DNA of 64,000 nucleotides, from contig NZ_JBHUPT010000062.1 in the NCBI RefSeq assembly GCF_049056525.1, forward strand, positions 1-64,000, in the 5' to 3' direction. Made by a program: the position numbers and the translations under genes. The notes under the pieces were generated by a model. That model did no database searches, was not told where the DNA came from, and saw only the letters and a program-made list of their open reading frames with translations. The stretch comes from Leisingera coralii. GTDB taxonomy: Bacteria > Pseudomonadota > Alphaproteobacteria > Rhodobacterales > Rhodobacteraceae. This document shows positions 24,712 to 33,732 of the stretch, piece by piece. Each line of letters starts with the position of its first letter. Position 1 is the stretch's first letter.

Positions 24712-25938
24712 CTACACACTGCCGGCCCGATGGCGCGGATCGGAAGAGGCCGCGGCAGGCTCGTGCCCCATGACTTCCGGGTAACGTACCGGGTTAAATC
24801 GAACGGCAAGAACGGCCGCGGCTGCAACCCAGAATAAGTGCATGGTCCAGCCCAAAGTGAAACTGCCGGTCGCGCGATGTATTTCGGCCAGGACAAAGGG
24901 CGGTATAGCTGCCATCAGAAAGCCACCCCCCTGCATCAGCGCCGCAAGGGAGCCGGCTTGCGCAGAATCCGGCAGATGGTCAAGCGCAACCACGAGGCAC
25001 AACGCGAAACTCCCGGCGAGCCCCGCGCCGCATAGCGCGACCCAGAGCGCTGAAAACGCCAAAGGCGCGAAAGCCAAGCCAGAATAACCAACGGCCTGCA
25101 GCACAATCGTTATCCACAGCCAAGGGCGGCGGTCAGGGGAGTTCCGGGCAAGCAGAGGCAAGACAACGGCACCGCACCCTTGGCTGAGCGCCATGACCGA
25201 AACAAGCGTCCCGCTGCCGGCACTGGTCCAGCCCAATTCCTGGTAGTAAGGCGCGAGCCAGGCAATCAAAGACGCATACCCTCCGTTTATGAGCCCGAAT
25301 ACTCCCATCAGCAGCCAGGTCCGCGGAAGCTGCAGCAGCCGGATGACGGCTTCGCGGCGGGGCCGTGCACTCCGGGTTTCGGCGAGGATCAAGGTCGTGG
25401 CAGCCGCGGCCAGAAACACTGGAAGCGAAAGCCAGGCCAGCGATGCCCGCCAGGTCAACCCGCCGCCAGTCAGATAAGGCATCAGCTGCGCCCCCAGAGC
25501 GCCGCCGGTCATGATCATCGCGGAATAGAGGCCGGTCATGACCGCAACCTGCGCTGGGAATTTCTCCTTGATCAAACCCGGCATGACTGCCTGGGCGAAA
25601 GCTGCACCCGATCCGCACAACACCGCCGTCAGGAGCAGCACGGTACCGTTCACCGCAGCAAGCCGCAGCAGTGACCCGAGAAGGAGCAGGGTAAGTGCAA
25701 TCAGCAGGCTCCGGCGTGTACCGAGACTGGCTTGAAACCCTGGTGCGGCAACAGCGCCAAGGCCCATCAGGAGCATTGGCAGCAGCGTCAGCAGAGACAG
25801 CCCGCCATATCCAAGGCCAGTGTCCGACGCGATCAGCGGCAATACCGGCCCTGGTGCCGCAAGAAAGGGGCGGAGATTGAGTGCGATCAGCACAATCACG
25901 ACTACCAGTGCAGCCCGCCGGGGCGCAGACGCATTCAC
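24712..25938 (-). CDS. MFS transporter, CynX/NimT family
   Basis: A 408-residue, 12-helix major facilitator of the CynX type: it begins ALVVVIVLIALNLRPFLAAP and has PMLLMGLGAVAAPGFQASLG and a late ALMQGGGFLMAAIPPFVL. Related proteins export cyanate, nitroimidazole or similar small molecules. Its start overlaps the stop of the first amidohydrolase, so it ends the ten-gene operon. It could export a toxic side product or import an additional substrate. Confidence 0.88.
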   Translation of the reverse strand: MNASAPRRAALVVVIVLIALNLRPFLAAPGPVLPLIASDTGLGYGGLSLLTLLPMLLMGLGAVAAPGFQASLGTRRSLLIALTLLLLGSLLRLAAVNGTVLLLTAVLCGSGAAFAQAVMPGLIKEKFPAQVAVMTGLYSAMIMTGGALGAQLMPYLTGGGLTWRASLAWLSLPVFLAAAATTLILAETRSARPRREAVIRLLQLPRTWLLMGVFGLINGGYASLIAWLAPYYQELGWTSAGSGTLVSVMALSQGCGAVVLPLLARNSPDRRPWLWITIVLQAVGYSGLAFAPLAFSALWVALCGAGLAGSFALCLVVALDHLPDSAQAGSLAALMQGGGFLMAAIPPFVLAEIHRATGSFTLGWTMHLFWVAAAAVLAVRFNPVRYPEVMGHEPAAASSDPRHRAGSV

Positions 25939-27377
25939 AAGGGGGATCTCCCCTCCGGTTTCCGGACATTACGCCACAAGCTTCCGGGTTCATTCCGCAA
26001 AGCTTCAAGCCCGGCCCCGTCTACTGCCGCCCGTGCGGCCTCGGTTGCCTCGTTCATGACGGCCTGCGGATCCAGCGTTTGAGACACACGTCCGCGCATG
26101 ACAATCCGCCCGTCGGCAATAACCGTGTCCGCATCCGCTGCATTCGCGAAATGGGTTATGGCGTGCAGCGGCATGTCCGGCGGCGTCAGATGCGGCTTGC
26201 GCATATCCACCAGCACGATGTCGGCCTTCTTTCCTGCTTCCAGCGAGCCGAGATCCTGTTCCAGCCCCAACGCGCGGGCTGCATCGATGGTTGCCATTTC
26301 CAGCACCTTGCCCGGCGGCAGAACCGACGGATCCCGGAAGTGGCGGCGGTGGTAATGCATGGCCTGCGCCATGTGGCGGAACATGTCATAGCCCCGGTCC
26401 GGCGCCGACGCATCCGAGCCAAGCGCCACCCGGATCTCCCGCGCGATCAGCTCGGGTGCGGGGCAGCGGCCCAGAATGGACATTATGGAGCTGGGATTGT
26501 GGGCTACTGCGGCACCGGTTTCCTCCAGCGCCGCGATATCCGCCCCAGTAAGGTCCACACAATGCGCCAGCAGGGCGAAGGGGCCAAGCAGGCCAAGATC
26601 ACGGGCATAGGCGATGGTCCCGTTGCGGTGCCCGTCCTGCGTCAACAGAACACCGTGCTTTTCCCGCAGCGCAGCCACAGCAGCTGCCATACGGCGCACC
26701 TCCGCCTCTCCGGCAGCTTTGCCGCCGCCTGGCCCGTAAACCGGCATCACCAGGCAGATGCCGGTTCCGGTCTCCAAGATGCTGTCATGCCTGGCCATCA
26801 GATCCGCGCTCACCGCCAGCTGGTGCTTGAAATCCACGCTAACCTTGGTGCCGCTGCTGTCGCGGTAGCCGCGCGGGAATGGCGGGCGCCCCGGCCCCAC
26901 AGCCAGCATCGTGCGTAGCCCGCTTTCACGCACCGCGGCGCAATAGGCATCGCCAAAAGCCGGATCATCGCTGCGGTAGATATCCGCCCCGCCGCCCAGC
27001 AGGGTGACGCAGGTGGTGACACCGGCCATCAGCCGTTCAAGCAGCGTCAGCCGCGCTTCGGCAGACCAGAAGGCAACATTGGTCCCGCCCGCATACAGCG
27101 CCTCGCACGCCTTGAACCAGGCTTCGGAGTCCCCTGCCCCAAGCCCCCGGACAAGCCCATGCCCGGCATGGGAGTGGCAGTCGATCAGCCCCGGGATTGC
27201 GGTCATGCCGGTGGCGTCGATCACTTCGGCGGCCTCATCGGCCAGCGGTGCCAGGTCAGCGTCGCGTCCGATGGCGGTGATCCGGCTGCCCTCAATAGCG
27301 ATTGCCGAGTCCTCGACAACCAGGCGGTCCGCATCAACGGTCAGGGCGGTGGCGTGCCGGATCAGGATGCTGGTCAT
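25935..27377 (-). CDS. Amidohydrolase (chlorohydrolase/deaminase-like, ATZ/TRZ type)
   Basis: A 480-residue metallo-dependent hydrolase. The first metal motif is intact in PGLIDCHSHAGHG (His68, His70). Further sites are the His in LLTQDGHRNG and in FALLAHCVDL, with VAHNPSS, and the Asp in VALGSDASAPDRGYDMFRHM. This pattern is typical of deaminases and dechlorinases acting on N-heterocycles (guanine, S-adenosylhomocysteine, triazines). It overlaps both its neighbours by four bases. The precise substrate is not identifiable. Confidence 0.88.
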   Translation of the reverse strand: MTSILIRHATALTVDADRLVVEDSAIAIEGSRITAIGRDADLAPLADEAAEVIDATGMTAIPGLIDCHSHAGHGLVRGLGAGDSEAWFKACEALYAGGTNVAFWSAEARLTLLERLMAGVTTCVTLLGGGADIYRSDDPAFGDAYCAAVRESGLRTMLAVGPGRPPFPRGYRDSSGTKVSVDFKHQLAVSADLMARHDSILETGTGICLVMPVYGPGGGKAAGEAEVRRMAAAVAALREKHGVLLTQDGHRNGTIAYARDLGLLGPFALLAHCVDLTGADIAALEETGAAVAHNPSSIMSILGRCPAPELIAREIRVALGSDASAPDRGYDMFRHMAQAMHYHRRHFRDPSVLPPGKVLEMATIDAARALGLEQDLGSLEAGKKADIVLVDMRKPHLTPPDMPLHAITHFANAADADTVIADGRIVMRGRVSQTLDPQAVMNEATEAARAAVDGAGLEALRNEPGSLWRNVRKPEGRSPL

Positions 27378-28864
27378 GCAGGCGCCATCCGCAGCGGATA
27401 GGCCGGGGTAAAGATCTCTTCGACCGGCGGATGGCCAAAGGTCCGGTCAGGGTATTGCGCCACCAGCCCGTCGAAACGGCGCTGCGCACCCGCACGCAGC
27501 GCGTCGTGGTCGGCGCCGGGAATGACGCCGTCCTGCATCACGATGCGGCCGTCGATCACAACCGTGCGCACATCGCGGCCGGAGCCGTTCAGGAGAACTG
27601 TCTGGATCGGGTCAATGACCTGCCCGACGGCCGGATCATCCAGGCCAATGACGGTGATGTCGGCCCGCGCACCGGGAGCGAGGCGGCCCAGGTCGCTGCG
27701 TCCCAGCGCCTGCGCTCCGCCCAGCGTCGCGGCATCATACATGTCGGCGGCACTGACGGCTTGCGGGTTGCTGTCTGCCATCCGGGCTGTGATCAGCCCC
27801 AGTTGCATGTTCAGGATCATGTCCGGGGGATGGGTGTCCGTCCCCATGCCGATGGTCAGACCCGCATCACGGTACCGCGCAAAGGATTTCAGCACCGCCC
27901 CCCCGCGCGCCATCACCAGCGGGCAATGCGCCAGCGCGGCGCCGCCGTCGGCCAGGATGTCCAGATCCGGCGCGCCATATTCAATCCCGTTGACGCCCGA
28001 CAGGAAGGTCAGGTGCGGCAGGATCGCCCGCTGCGACAGGAAGCCGAGGTCGCGCAGCCATTCCGGCGGGCTCTTGCCATGCATCCGCACGACACTTTCG
28101 TACTCAAAGGCGGACTGGCAGCAATGCAGCCGCACCGGCACGTCCAGATTCCGCACCGCCTGCGCAGTCCGCGACAGCAGTGCTTCCGTGCAGGTCTCTA
28201 TCCGGTCGGGGGCCAGCATGGTCCGGATCAGCCCGTCGGCCCGGCCTTCAAAGCGCTCGCAGAACCGCACAGCTTCGGCGAGGCCCGCAAGGCCCCGCTC
28301 CTCGTCAAAATGGAACCCGATGCCGCCGTCTTCGGCGACATAGGTGTTGCCGCTGCGGTAGGCGGGTCCGAGGTAAACCCGCAGGCCAAGCGCCTCCGCC
28401 GCCTCCGCCGCGCCGGCGAATTCGTCCCAGGTCTCGCCCCATTCGCGGTAAAACAGCGAGGCAATGGGCAGCGCGGTGGTGATGCCGTTGCGGATCAGCC
28501 GGGTAAAGGCATAGTGCTTCTGCCAGCGCAGATCCTCCGGCGGGTACATCTCGCGCGGGCCTTTTTCCATATAGCTTTGCGGCCAGACGCGGCCCTTCTT
28601 CCAGGCCGGCTGGTTGTCCAGGCCCAGAACGGTGGTGTCGAGGTCCGACAGCGCATCGAGGTCGATGAACCCCGGCCCGATCAGGGCGCACCCGCAATCG
28701 ATGCGCCGCGCCACTTCCCCTTGGAACCCATGGCCGGCAAACAGGATCGCGCCGTCTTCGAACACGACTTCGCCGCGCGGCAGCAGCACATGGTGCCCGT
28801 TTTCATGGCCGACCACCCAGTCGGCGGTCATCAGGATGCGGCCCTGCTCCCTGCCCGCTGCCAT
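27374..28864 (-). CDS. Amidohydrolase family protein without the N-terminal HxH metal motif
   Basis: A 496-residue protein whose overall sequence follows the amidohydrolase fold: LLIRN-like N-terminal strands, TLGGAQALGRSDLGRLAPGA and DITVIGL near the end. The usual PGFxDxHxH is replaced by GPGFIDLDALSDLD, so both metal-binding histidines (about residues 70 and 72) are Asp and Leu. Other sites persist: VRLHCCQ, ILPHLTF, ALAHCPL and GMGTDTHPPDM. It may bind only one metal, in the manner of some deaminases, or may have another role. It is embedded between two conventional amidohydrolases with one- to four-base overlaps, which argues that it is functional. Confidence 0.85.
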   Translation of the reverse strand: MAAGREQGRILMTADWVVGHENGHHVLLPRGEVVFEDGAILFAGHGFQGEVARRIDCGCALIGPGFIDLDALSDLDTTVLGLDNQPAWKKGRVWPQSYMEKGPREMYPPEDLRWQKHYAFTRLIRNGITTALPIASLFYREWGETWDEFAGAAEAAEALGLRVYLGPAYRSGNTYVAEDGGIGFHFDEERGLAGLAEAVRFCERFEGRADGLIRTMLAPDRIETCTEALLSRTAQAVRNLDVPVRLHCCQSAFEYESVVRMHGKSPPEWLRDLGFLSQRAILPHLTFLSGVNGIEYGAPDLDILADGGAALAHCPLVMARGGAVLKSFARYRDAGLTIGMGTDTHPPDMILNMQLGLITARMADSNPQAVSAADMYDAATLGGAQALGRSDLGRLAPGARADITVIGLDDPAVGQVIDPIQTVLLNGSGRDVRTVVIDGRIVMQDGVIPGADHDALRAGAQRRFDGLVAQYPDRTFGHPPVEEIFTPAYPLRMAPA

Positions 28865-30063
28865 TACGGAGCCTCCCGCAGGCTGCGGCCGTCGCGGGCG
28901 ACGATGCGGCCCGCCTTCAGCACCAGCTTGCGCGGAGGGTGCGAAACCACCGCATGGGCGACGGTTTCGGCCTCGACCAGAACCAGATCAGCCTGGCAGC
29001 CGATTTCGAGCCCGTAATCCTCAAGCCCCATGACCCTTGCGCCGCCCCAGGAGCAGCACCACAGGGCATGTTCGACATCGCTGTCAGCGCGCAGGTTGTT
29101 GCGCTGGCCCAGCAGCATGGCACGTTCCAGCATGTCCGCATTTCCATAAGGCCCCCAGGTGTCCCGGATCCCGTCGGACCCGGCACAAAGCGTCACGCCC
29201 GCCGCCCGCAGGTCCTCTGCCAGCGGCACCGGGCGGAAGGGTGTGGCAACTGTCGCGATATGGATCTGCGCCTCGGCCAGCTGCGCCACCAGCGCCCGGG
29301 CGCGGTCGCGGTCGGGCATGCCCAGGCAGAAGGCATGGCTCACTGTCACCCGCCCCTGCATCCCCAGCGCGCGGGTCCGCTCGATGATCATCTCCATGCT
29401 GAACGCCCCCAGCTCACCGGGCTCGTGCAGGTGGATGTCGATGGGTTTTCCATGCTTTCCGGCCAGGGCAAAAACCGCGTCAAGCTGCCCCTTGGGGTCG
29501 GCATCCATGCCGCAAGGGTCAAGGCCCCCGACCACATCCGCGGGCCCGCGCAGCGCCGCATCCATCAACTCCAGCGTGCCGGGGCGCGTCATCAGCCCGG
29601 ACTGCGGGAAGGCGACGATCTCGATATCCACCAGCCTGGCCAGTTCGCTGCGGGTGCGCGCAACGCCTTCGATGCCGGCAAGGCCCGTTTCGGTATCCAC
29701 ATCCACATGGCTGCGGATCGCGGTGGAACCATGGCCAACCGACAGCAGCGCCTGGCGCATCGACTGGCGGTGCGGATCGATGTTCCACTCCTGCCGCAGC
29801 CGGCGTTCGGTGGTGATCTTGTCGCGCAGGCTGGGACCCGCCTGATGCGGGCGCCAGCCCATGCCCCACAGGGACTTGTCCAGATGGGTATGGGCCTCCA
29901 CCAGTCCGGGCAGCAGGATCGCCCCGCCGCAAGCCTCCTCCGGCACGCCGGGCCGGGCCGGCAGATCCGGACCGATCTGCGCTATGCGCCCGCCCTCGAT
30001 CAGCATGTCAGCCGGTTCCGCGCCAAAAGGGCGCAGGTTTCTCAGGAGTATATCGTCAGTCAT
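28864..30063 (-). CDS. Cytosine deaminase-like amidohydrolase
   Basis: A 399-residue enzyme of the cytosine deaminase/N-isopropylammelide amidohydrolase branch. Motifs in order are LPGLVEAHTHLDKSLWG, AIRSHVDVDTETGLAGIEG, VGGLDPCGMDAD, IDIHLHEPGELG, VTVSHAFCLG and AGSDGIRDTWGPYGNADMLE. The metal ligands His-x-His, His and Asp and the catalytic Glu are all present. It is expected to deaminate a cytosine-like or isocytosine-like ring in the cytoplasm. It starts seven bases after the flavin reductase stop and overlaps the next amidohydrolase start by one base. Confidence 0.9.
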   Translation of the reverse strand: MTDDILLRNLRPFGAEPADMLIEGGRIAQIGPDLPARPGVPEEACGGAILLPGLVEAHTHLDKSLWGMGWRPHQAGPSLRDKITTERRLRQEWNIDPHRQSMRQALLSVGHGSTAIRSHVDVDTETGLAGIEGVARTRSELARLVDIEIVAFPQSGLMTRPGTLELMDAALRGPADVVGGLDPCGMDADPKGQLDAVFALAGKHGKPIDIHLHEPGELGAFSMEMIIERTRALGMQGRVTVSHAFCLGMPDRDRARALVAQLAEAQIHIATVATPFRPVPLAEDLRAAGVTLCAGSDGIRDTWGPYGNADMLERAMLLGQRNNLRADSDVEHALWCCSWGGARVMGLEDYGLEIGCQADLVLVEAETVAHAVVSHPPRKLVLKAGRIVARDGRSLREAP

Positions 30064-30070
30064 GCGTGCG

Positions 30071-30694
30071 TCAGCTCCCTGTTGCGGCAGTCAGTGAGTC
30101 GGTTGCGGTCAGCTCAAACTGCCGGTCCGAAACGATGTAGTTGTCGGCATGCAGCCGCGCGACCGGCTGATAGGCTTCAGGCCGGACATAGCGCCCTGCC
30201 GCATCAAGGCAGGTGTCGCGCACATGCATCTGCACCACCTCGCCCAGCACGATAGCACGGCGCGGATAGTCGATGATCTGCGACACCCGGCACTCCATCG
30301 AAGCCGGCGACTCGGCCACCCTTTCCGGCCCGATCTTGAGAGAGGGCGCATGGCTGAGCCCGGTCAGTGCGACCTCGTCCACATCATCGGGAAAACTGAT
30401 ACCGCAATCCACCATCTGCTGGGCGATGGCCATGTCGCAAAGGTTGACGACGAACTCGTGCGACCTGCGGATATTGCGCATTGTCTCCTTCTCGGTGCCG
30501 TCGGGACGGGCCTGGATTCCCAGGATCACGATGGGCGGATCCTGCGAGAACACGTTGAAGAAGCTCATCGGTGCCGCATTCGGAGTGCCGTTTTCGCTTC
30601 TGGTGGTCACCAGCGCGATGGGCCGGGGCGCCACGAAACTGCACAGCAGCCGGTAGCGGTCCTTCGGCGGCAGCGCTTCGAAATCGAACTCCAT
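30071..30694 (-). CDS. Flavin reductase-like FMN-binding protein
   Basis: A 207-residue protein of the DIM6/NTAB flavin reductase-like domain family. The FMN-binding segment reads LLCSFVAPRPIALVTTRSEN and APMSFFNVFSQDPPIVILGI, with KETMRNIRRSHEFVVNL following. Such proteins pass reduced flavin to a monooxygenase or bind FMN for other redox work. No flavin monooxygenase gene lies in the operon, so its partner must be elsewhere or its role is different. Start and stop overlap or abut the adjacent genes. Confidence 0.88.
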   Translation of the reverse strand: MEFDFEALPPKDRYRLLCSFVAPRPIALVTTRSENGTPNAAPMSFFNVFSQDPPIVILGIQARPDGTEKETMRNIRRSHEFVVNLCDMAIAQQMVDCGISFPDDVDEVALTGLSHAPSLKIGPERVAESPASMECRVSQIIDYPRRAIVLGEVVQMHVRDTCLDAAGRYVRPEAYQPVARLHADNYIVSDRQFELTATDSLTAATGS

Positions 30695-31788
30695 CAGGCA
30701 ACTCCCTTCTGCGGCTCCAGCCGGGCGACCGTGCCCGAGGTATCGCTTGCGGCGCTGCCTTCACCGGGCCGGGGGCCAGCGGCCTGCTCCCCGGTGACCG
30801 CATGGCAGGCGACGACGGTGCCGCCGCTGCGGGCAACAAGCGCAGGCGATTGCTCGCGGCAGCGCGCGGTGGCAATCGGGCAGCGCGGGTTGAAGGAACA
30901 GCCCGGCGGCGGGGTGATCGGATTGGGCACTTCGCCGATTGCAGGCGCCCGGTCGCGCCGCCCCAGGCTGATATCGGGAACGGTGTCCATCAGCAGCTGC
31001 GTATAGGGATGTTCCGGCGCGGCAAAGATCCGCTCTGCCGGGCCCGCCTCCACCAGGCGCCCCAGATACATCACGCCAACGTAATCCGACATGAAATCCA
31101 CCACGGCGAGATCGTGGCTGATGAACAGATATGTCAGGCCAAGCTCATTCTGCAGATCCTTCATCAGATTGAGAACTTGGGACTGCACCGACACGTCAAG
31201 CGCCGAGGTCGGCTCGTCGCAGACCAGGAACTCCGGCCGCGAGGAAATCGCCCGCGCGATCGAGATCCGCTGGCGCTGGCCGCCGGAGAACTCATGCGGG
31301 AATTTCTCGCCGTCGCGGGCCGAAAGGCCAACCATTTCCAGCAGCCGCCCGACCTCAGCCCGCTCCTCCTCGCGGCTTTCGGTTATACCGAAACTGCGCA
31401 GCGGTTCGGCAATGATGTCCCGCACCCGCCAGCGCGGATTGAGGCTCGCATAGGGGTCCTGAAAGATCATCTGAATCCGCCTGCGGAAGTCTCCACGGTC
31501 GGCGGCGGCCAGCTTGGTCAGGTCGGTGCCGTCGAAAGTGATGCTGCCAGAAGTGGCGCCATGCAGACCCACCACCAGCTTGGCGACCGTGGACTTGCCG
31601 CAGCCTGACTCGCCCACGAGCGAAAAGGTTTTGCCGCGCGGAATGTCGATACTGAGCGCGTCGACGGCACGGAGCGTGCGGCGTCCTTTGCGTTCAATCA
31701 GCCGGTTGAGCAGCGGCGGCGACAGGTCAAAGGTCTTGGACAGGCCCTTAAGCGAGACCAGCGGCTGGGTGTCGGTGGCGGTGCTCAT
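30694..31788 (-). CDS. Oligopeptide-type ABC transporter ATP-binding protein (OppF-like)
   Basis: A 364-residue ATPase with Walker A GESGCGKST, signature HEFSGGQRQRISIARAI, Walker B FLVCDEPTSALDVS and the H-loop SHDLAVV. The Opp/Dpp C-terminal extension contains a four-Cys-type region (PGCSFNPRCPIATARC). The ATG at 31788 was chosen because it overlaps the OppD stop. With OppD it energizes the importer for peptides, nickel or, as in related systems, N-containing small molecules. Confidence 0.93.
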   Translation of the reverse strand: MSTATDTQPLVSLKGLSKTFDLSPPLLNRLIERKGRRTLRAVDALSIDIPRGKTFSLVGESGCGKSTVAKLVVGLHGATSGSITFDGTDLTKLAAADRGDFRRRIQMIFQDPYASLNPRWRVRDIIAEPLRSFGITESREEERAEVGRLLEMVGLSARDGEKFPHEFSGGQRQRISIARAISSRPEFLVCDEPTSALDVSVQSQVLNLMKDLQNELGLTYLFISHDLAVVDFMSDYVGVMYLGRLVEAGPAERIFAAPEHPYTQLLMDTVPDISLGRRDRAPAIGEVPNPITPPPGCSFNPRCPIATARCREQSPALVARSGGTVVACHAVTGEQAAGPRPGEGSAASDTSGTVARLEPQKGVA

Positions 31789-32777
31789 GCCAGTTCCTCC
31801 TGGTAGAGATGACAGGCGACATGGCCGCCCTCGACCGGCAGTGCCGCCGGCTTGGTCCGTTTGCATTCCCCGAAGGCCCGCGGGCAGCGCGGGTGGAAGG
31901 CGCAACCCGAAGGCAAGTCGGTCAGACGCGGCATGGCACCGTCGATCTGGGTCAGCCGATGGGCGTTCGAGCCGACGCGCGGAATGGATTGCATCAGCCC
32001 TTTGGTGTAGGGGTGGCGCGGGTCGCGGACGACCGTCTCCACCGGCCCGATCTCGACGACGCGGCCGGAATACATCACCGCCACGCGGTCCGCGGTCTCG
32101 GCGATCACCCCCATGTCATGGGTCACCAGGATCACTGCCGCACCGCGTTCGCGGCACATGCGTTTCAACAGATCGAGAACCTGCGCCTGGATCGAGACGT
32201 CGAGCGCTGTGGTCGGCTCGTCAGCGATCACCAGAGACGGCTCGGCGCAGAGCGCCAGGGCGATCACCACCCGCTGCCGCATGCCCCCGGAAAACTGGTG
32301 CGGATACTGGTCGATCCGCGCCTCGGGGGCGGGGATGCCGACTTCGGCGAGGCACTCGATGGCACGTTTGCGCGCCGCGTCCTTGCCCATGGGAAGATGG
32401 GTGCGGATGGTCTGCACCAGCTGCTGGCCCACTGTCATCAGCGGGTTGAGGCTGGTCAGCGGGTCCTGGAAGACCGCGCCAATCCGGCGTCCGCGCAGCC
32501 GCCGCATCTCCTCGGAGGAGAGGTTGTCGATGCGCTTGCCCTCAAACAGGATCTCGCCGCGGTCGATGCGGCCGGGCCGTTCCAGAAGGCCGGTGATTGC
32601 GGTGCCGGTCAGTGACTTGCCGGCGCCCGACTCGCCTACCATGCCGAGGATTTCACCGGGGGCGAGGTCGAAGGTGATACCGTCGACCGCGCGCAGCGGG
32701 CCATGCCGGGTGTCAAAGCAGATCGACAGGCCGCGCACACTCAGAAGCGGCGATTTGGGGAAGGTCGTGGTATTCAT
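31785..32777 (-). CDS. Oligopeptide-type ABC transporter ATP-binding protein (OppD-like)
   Basis: A 330-residue ATPase with Walker A GESGAGKSLT, signature HQFSGGMRQRVVIALAL, Walker B LVIADEPTTALDVS and H-loop THDMGVI. The C-terminal Cys-rich extension is CAFHPRCPRAFGEC. MNTTTFPKS is taken as the start because the AAAGGA site then has normal spacing; an ATG six bases upstream lies too close to it. It is paired with the OppF-like ATPase. Confidence 0.93.
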   Translation of the reverse strand: MNTTTFPKSPLLSVRGLSICFDTRHGPLRAVDGITFDLAPGEILGMVGESGAGKSLTGTAITGLLERPGRIDRGEILFEGKRIDNLSSEEMRRLRGRRIGAVFQDPLTSLNPLMTVGQQLVQTIRTHLPMGKDAARKRAIECLAEVGIPAPEARIDQYPHQFSGGMRQRVVIALALCAEPSLVIADEPTTALDVSIQAQVLDLLKRMCRERGAAVILVTHDMGVIAETADRVAVMYSGRVVEIGPVETVVRDPRHPYTKGLMQSIPRVGSNAHRLTQIDGAMPRLTDLPSGCAFHPRCPRAFGECKRTKPAALPVEGGHVACHLYQEELA

Positions 32778-32788
32778 CGTCATTCCTT

Positions 32789-33721
32789 TCAGCGCAGCTT
32801 CGGGTTCAGTGCGTCGCGCAGCCAGTCACCCAGCAGGTTGACCGCCAGCACCAGCGCCACCAGCGTCAGCGAGGGGAAGATCACCACCCACCAGACACCC
32901 GAGAAGAGGTACTCGTTGCCGACCCGGATCAGGGTGCCGAGCGAGGGGTTGGTGGGCGGCATGCCGACGCCGAGGAAGGACAGCGTCGCCTCGATCAGGA
33001 TCGCCATCGCGAGGTTGATCGTCGCGATCACCAGCACCGGCCCCATCACGTTGGGCAGGATGTGGCTGAACAGGATGGCAAAGGGTTTGCGGCCCACCAA
33101 TTGCGCGGCATAGACATATTCGCGGCTCCGCTCCACCATGGTGGACGAGCGCACGGTGCGGGCGTACTGCACCCAGGTGGTGACGGTGATGGCAAAGACC
33201 AGCACGATCAGCGCCGCGCTGTCATGCATCTCCCGCGGCAGCGCGCCGCGCACGATGCCGCTGACCAGCAGCGCCACGAGGATGGTGGGAAAGCTCAGCA
33301 TAACGTCGGCGATGCGCATGAAGAACGCATCCACCGCGCCGCCGAAATAGCCGCTGACAAGGCCGACCACGATGCCGATCGCCATTGCAAGCGCCACGCT
33401 CACGAACCCCACGGCCAGCGAGATCCGCGACCCGTACAGGATGGCCGACAGGACATCGCGCCCCTGGTTGTCGGTGCCAAGCAGGAACCGCGGATCGCCG
33501 CCTTCCGCCCAGACCGGCGGCAGCTCGCTGTCCCAGAGGCTCAGCGTCGAGACATCAAACGGATCGTGCGGTGCGATCCACGGCGCCAGCAGCGCTGCAA
33601 CCAGGATGAACACTGTGACAGCAGAGGCCAGGACCGTGACATATGAGGTTCGGAAGCGATAGAAGAGATCGCTTTTCAGGAACGCCGAGAGGCGGGATCG
33701 GGGGGATACTTCAAGAGCCAT
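32789..33721 (-). CDS. Oligopeptide-type ABC transporter permease (DppC/OppC-like)
   Basis: A 310-residue membrane protein. The N-terminal OppC-type helix is followed by a periplasmic loop (LLGTDNQGRDVLSAILYGSRIS, the family hallmark). The permease core has an EAA-type loop SREYVYAAQLVGRKPFAILF and five or more helices. MALEVSPRS was chosen for its GAGGAG site. It pairs with the OppB-like permease upstream. Confidence 0.93.
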   Translation of the reverse strand: MALEVSPRSRLSAFLKSDLFYRFRTSYVTVLASAVTVFILVAALLAPWIAPHDPFDVSTLSLWDSELPPVWAEGGDPRFLLGTDNQGRDVLSAILYGSRISLAVGFVSVALAMAIGIVVGLVSGYFGGAVDAFFMRIADVMLSFPTILVALLVSGIVRGALPREMHDSAALIVLVFAITVTTWVQYARTVRSSTMVERSREYVYAAQLVGRKPFAILFSHILPNVMGPVLVIATINLAMAILIEATLSFLGVGMPPTNPSLGTLIRVGNEYLFSGVWWVVIFPSLTLVALVLAVNLLGDWLRDALNPKLR

Positions 33722-33732
33722 TGCGTGTCTCC

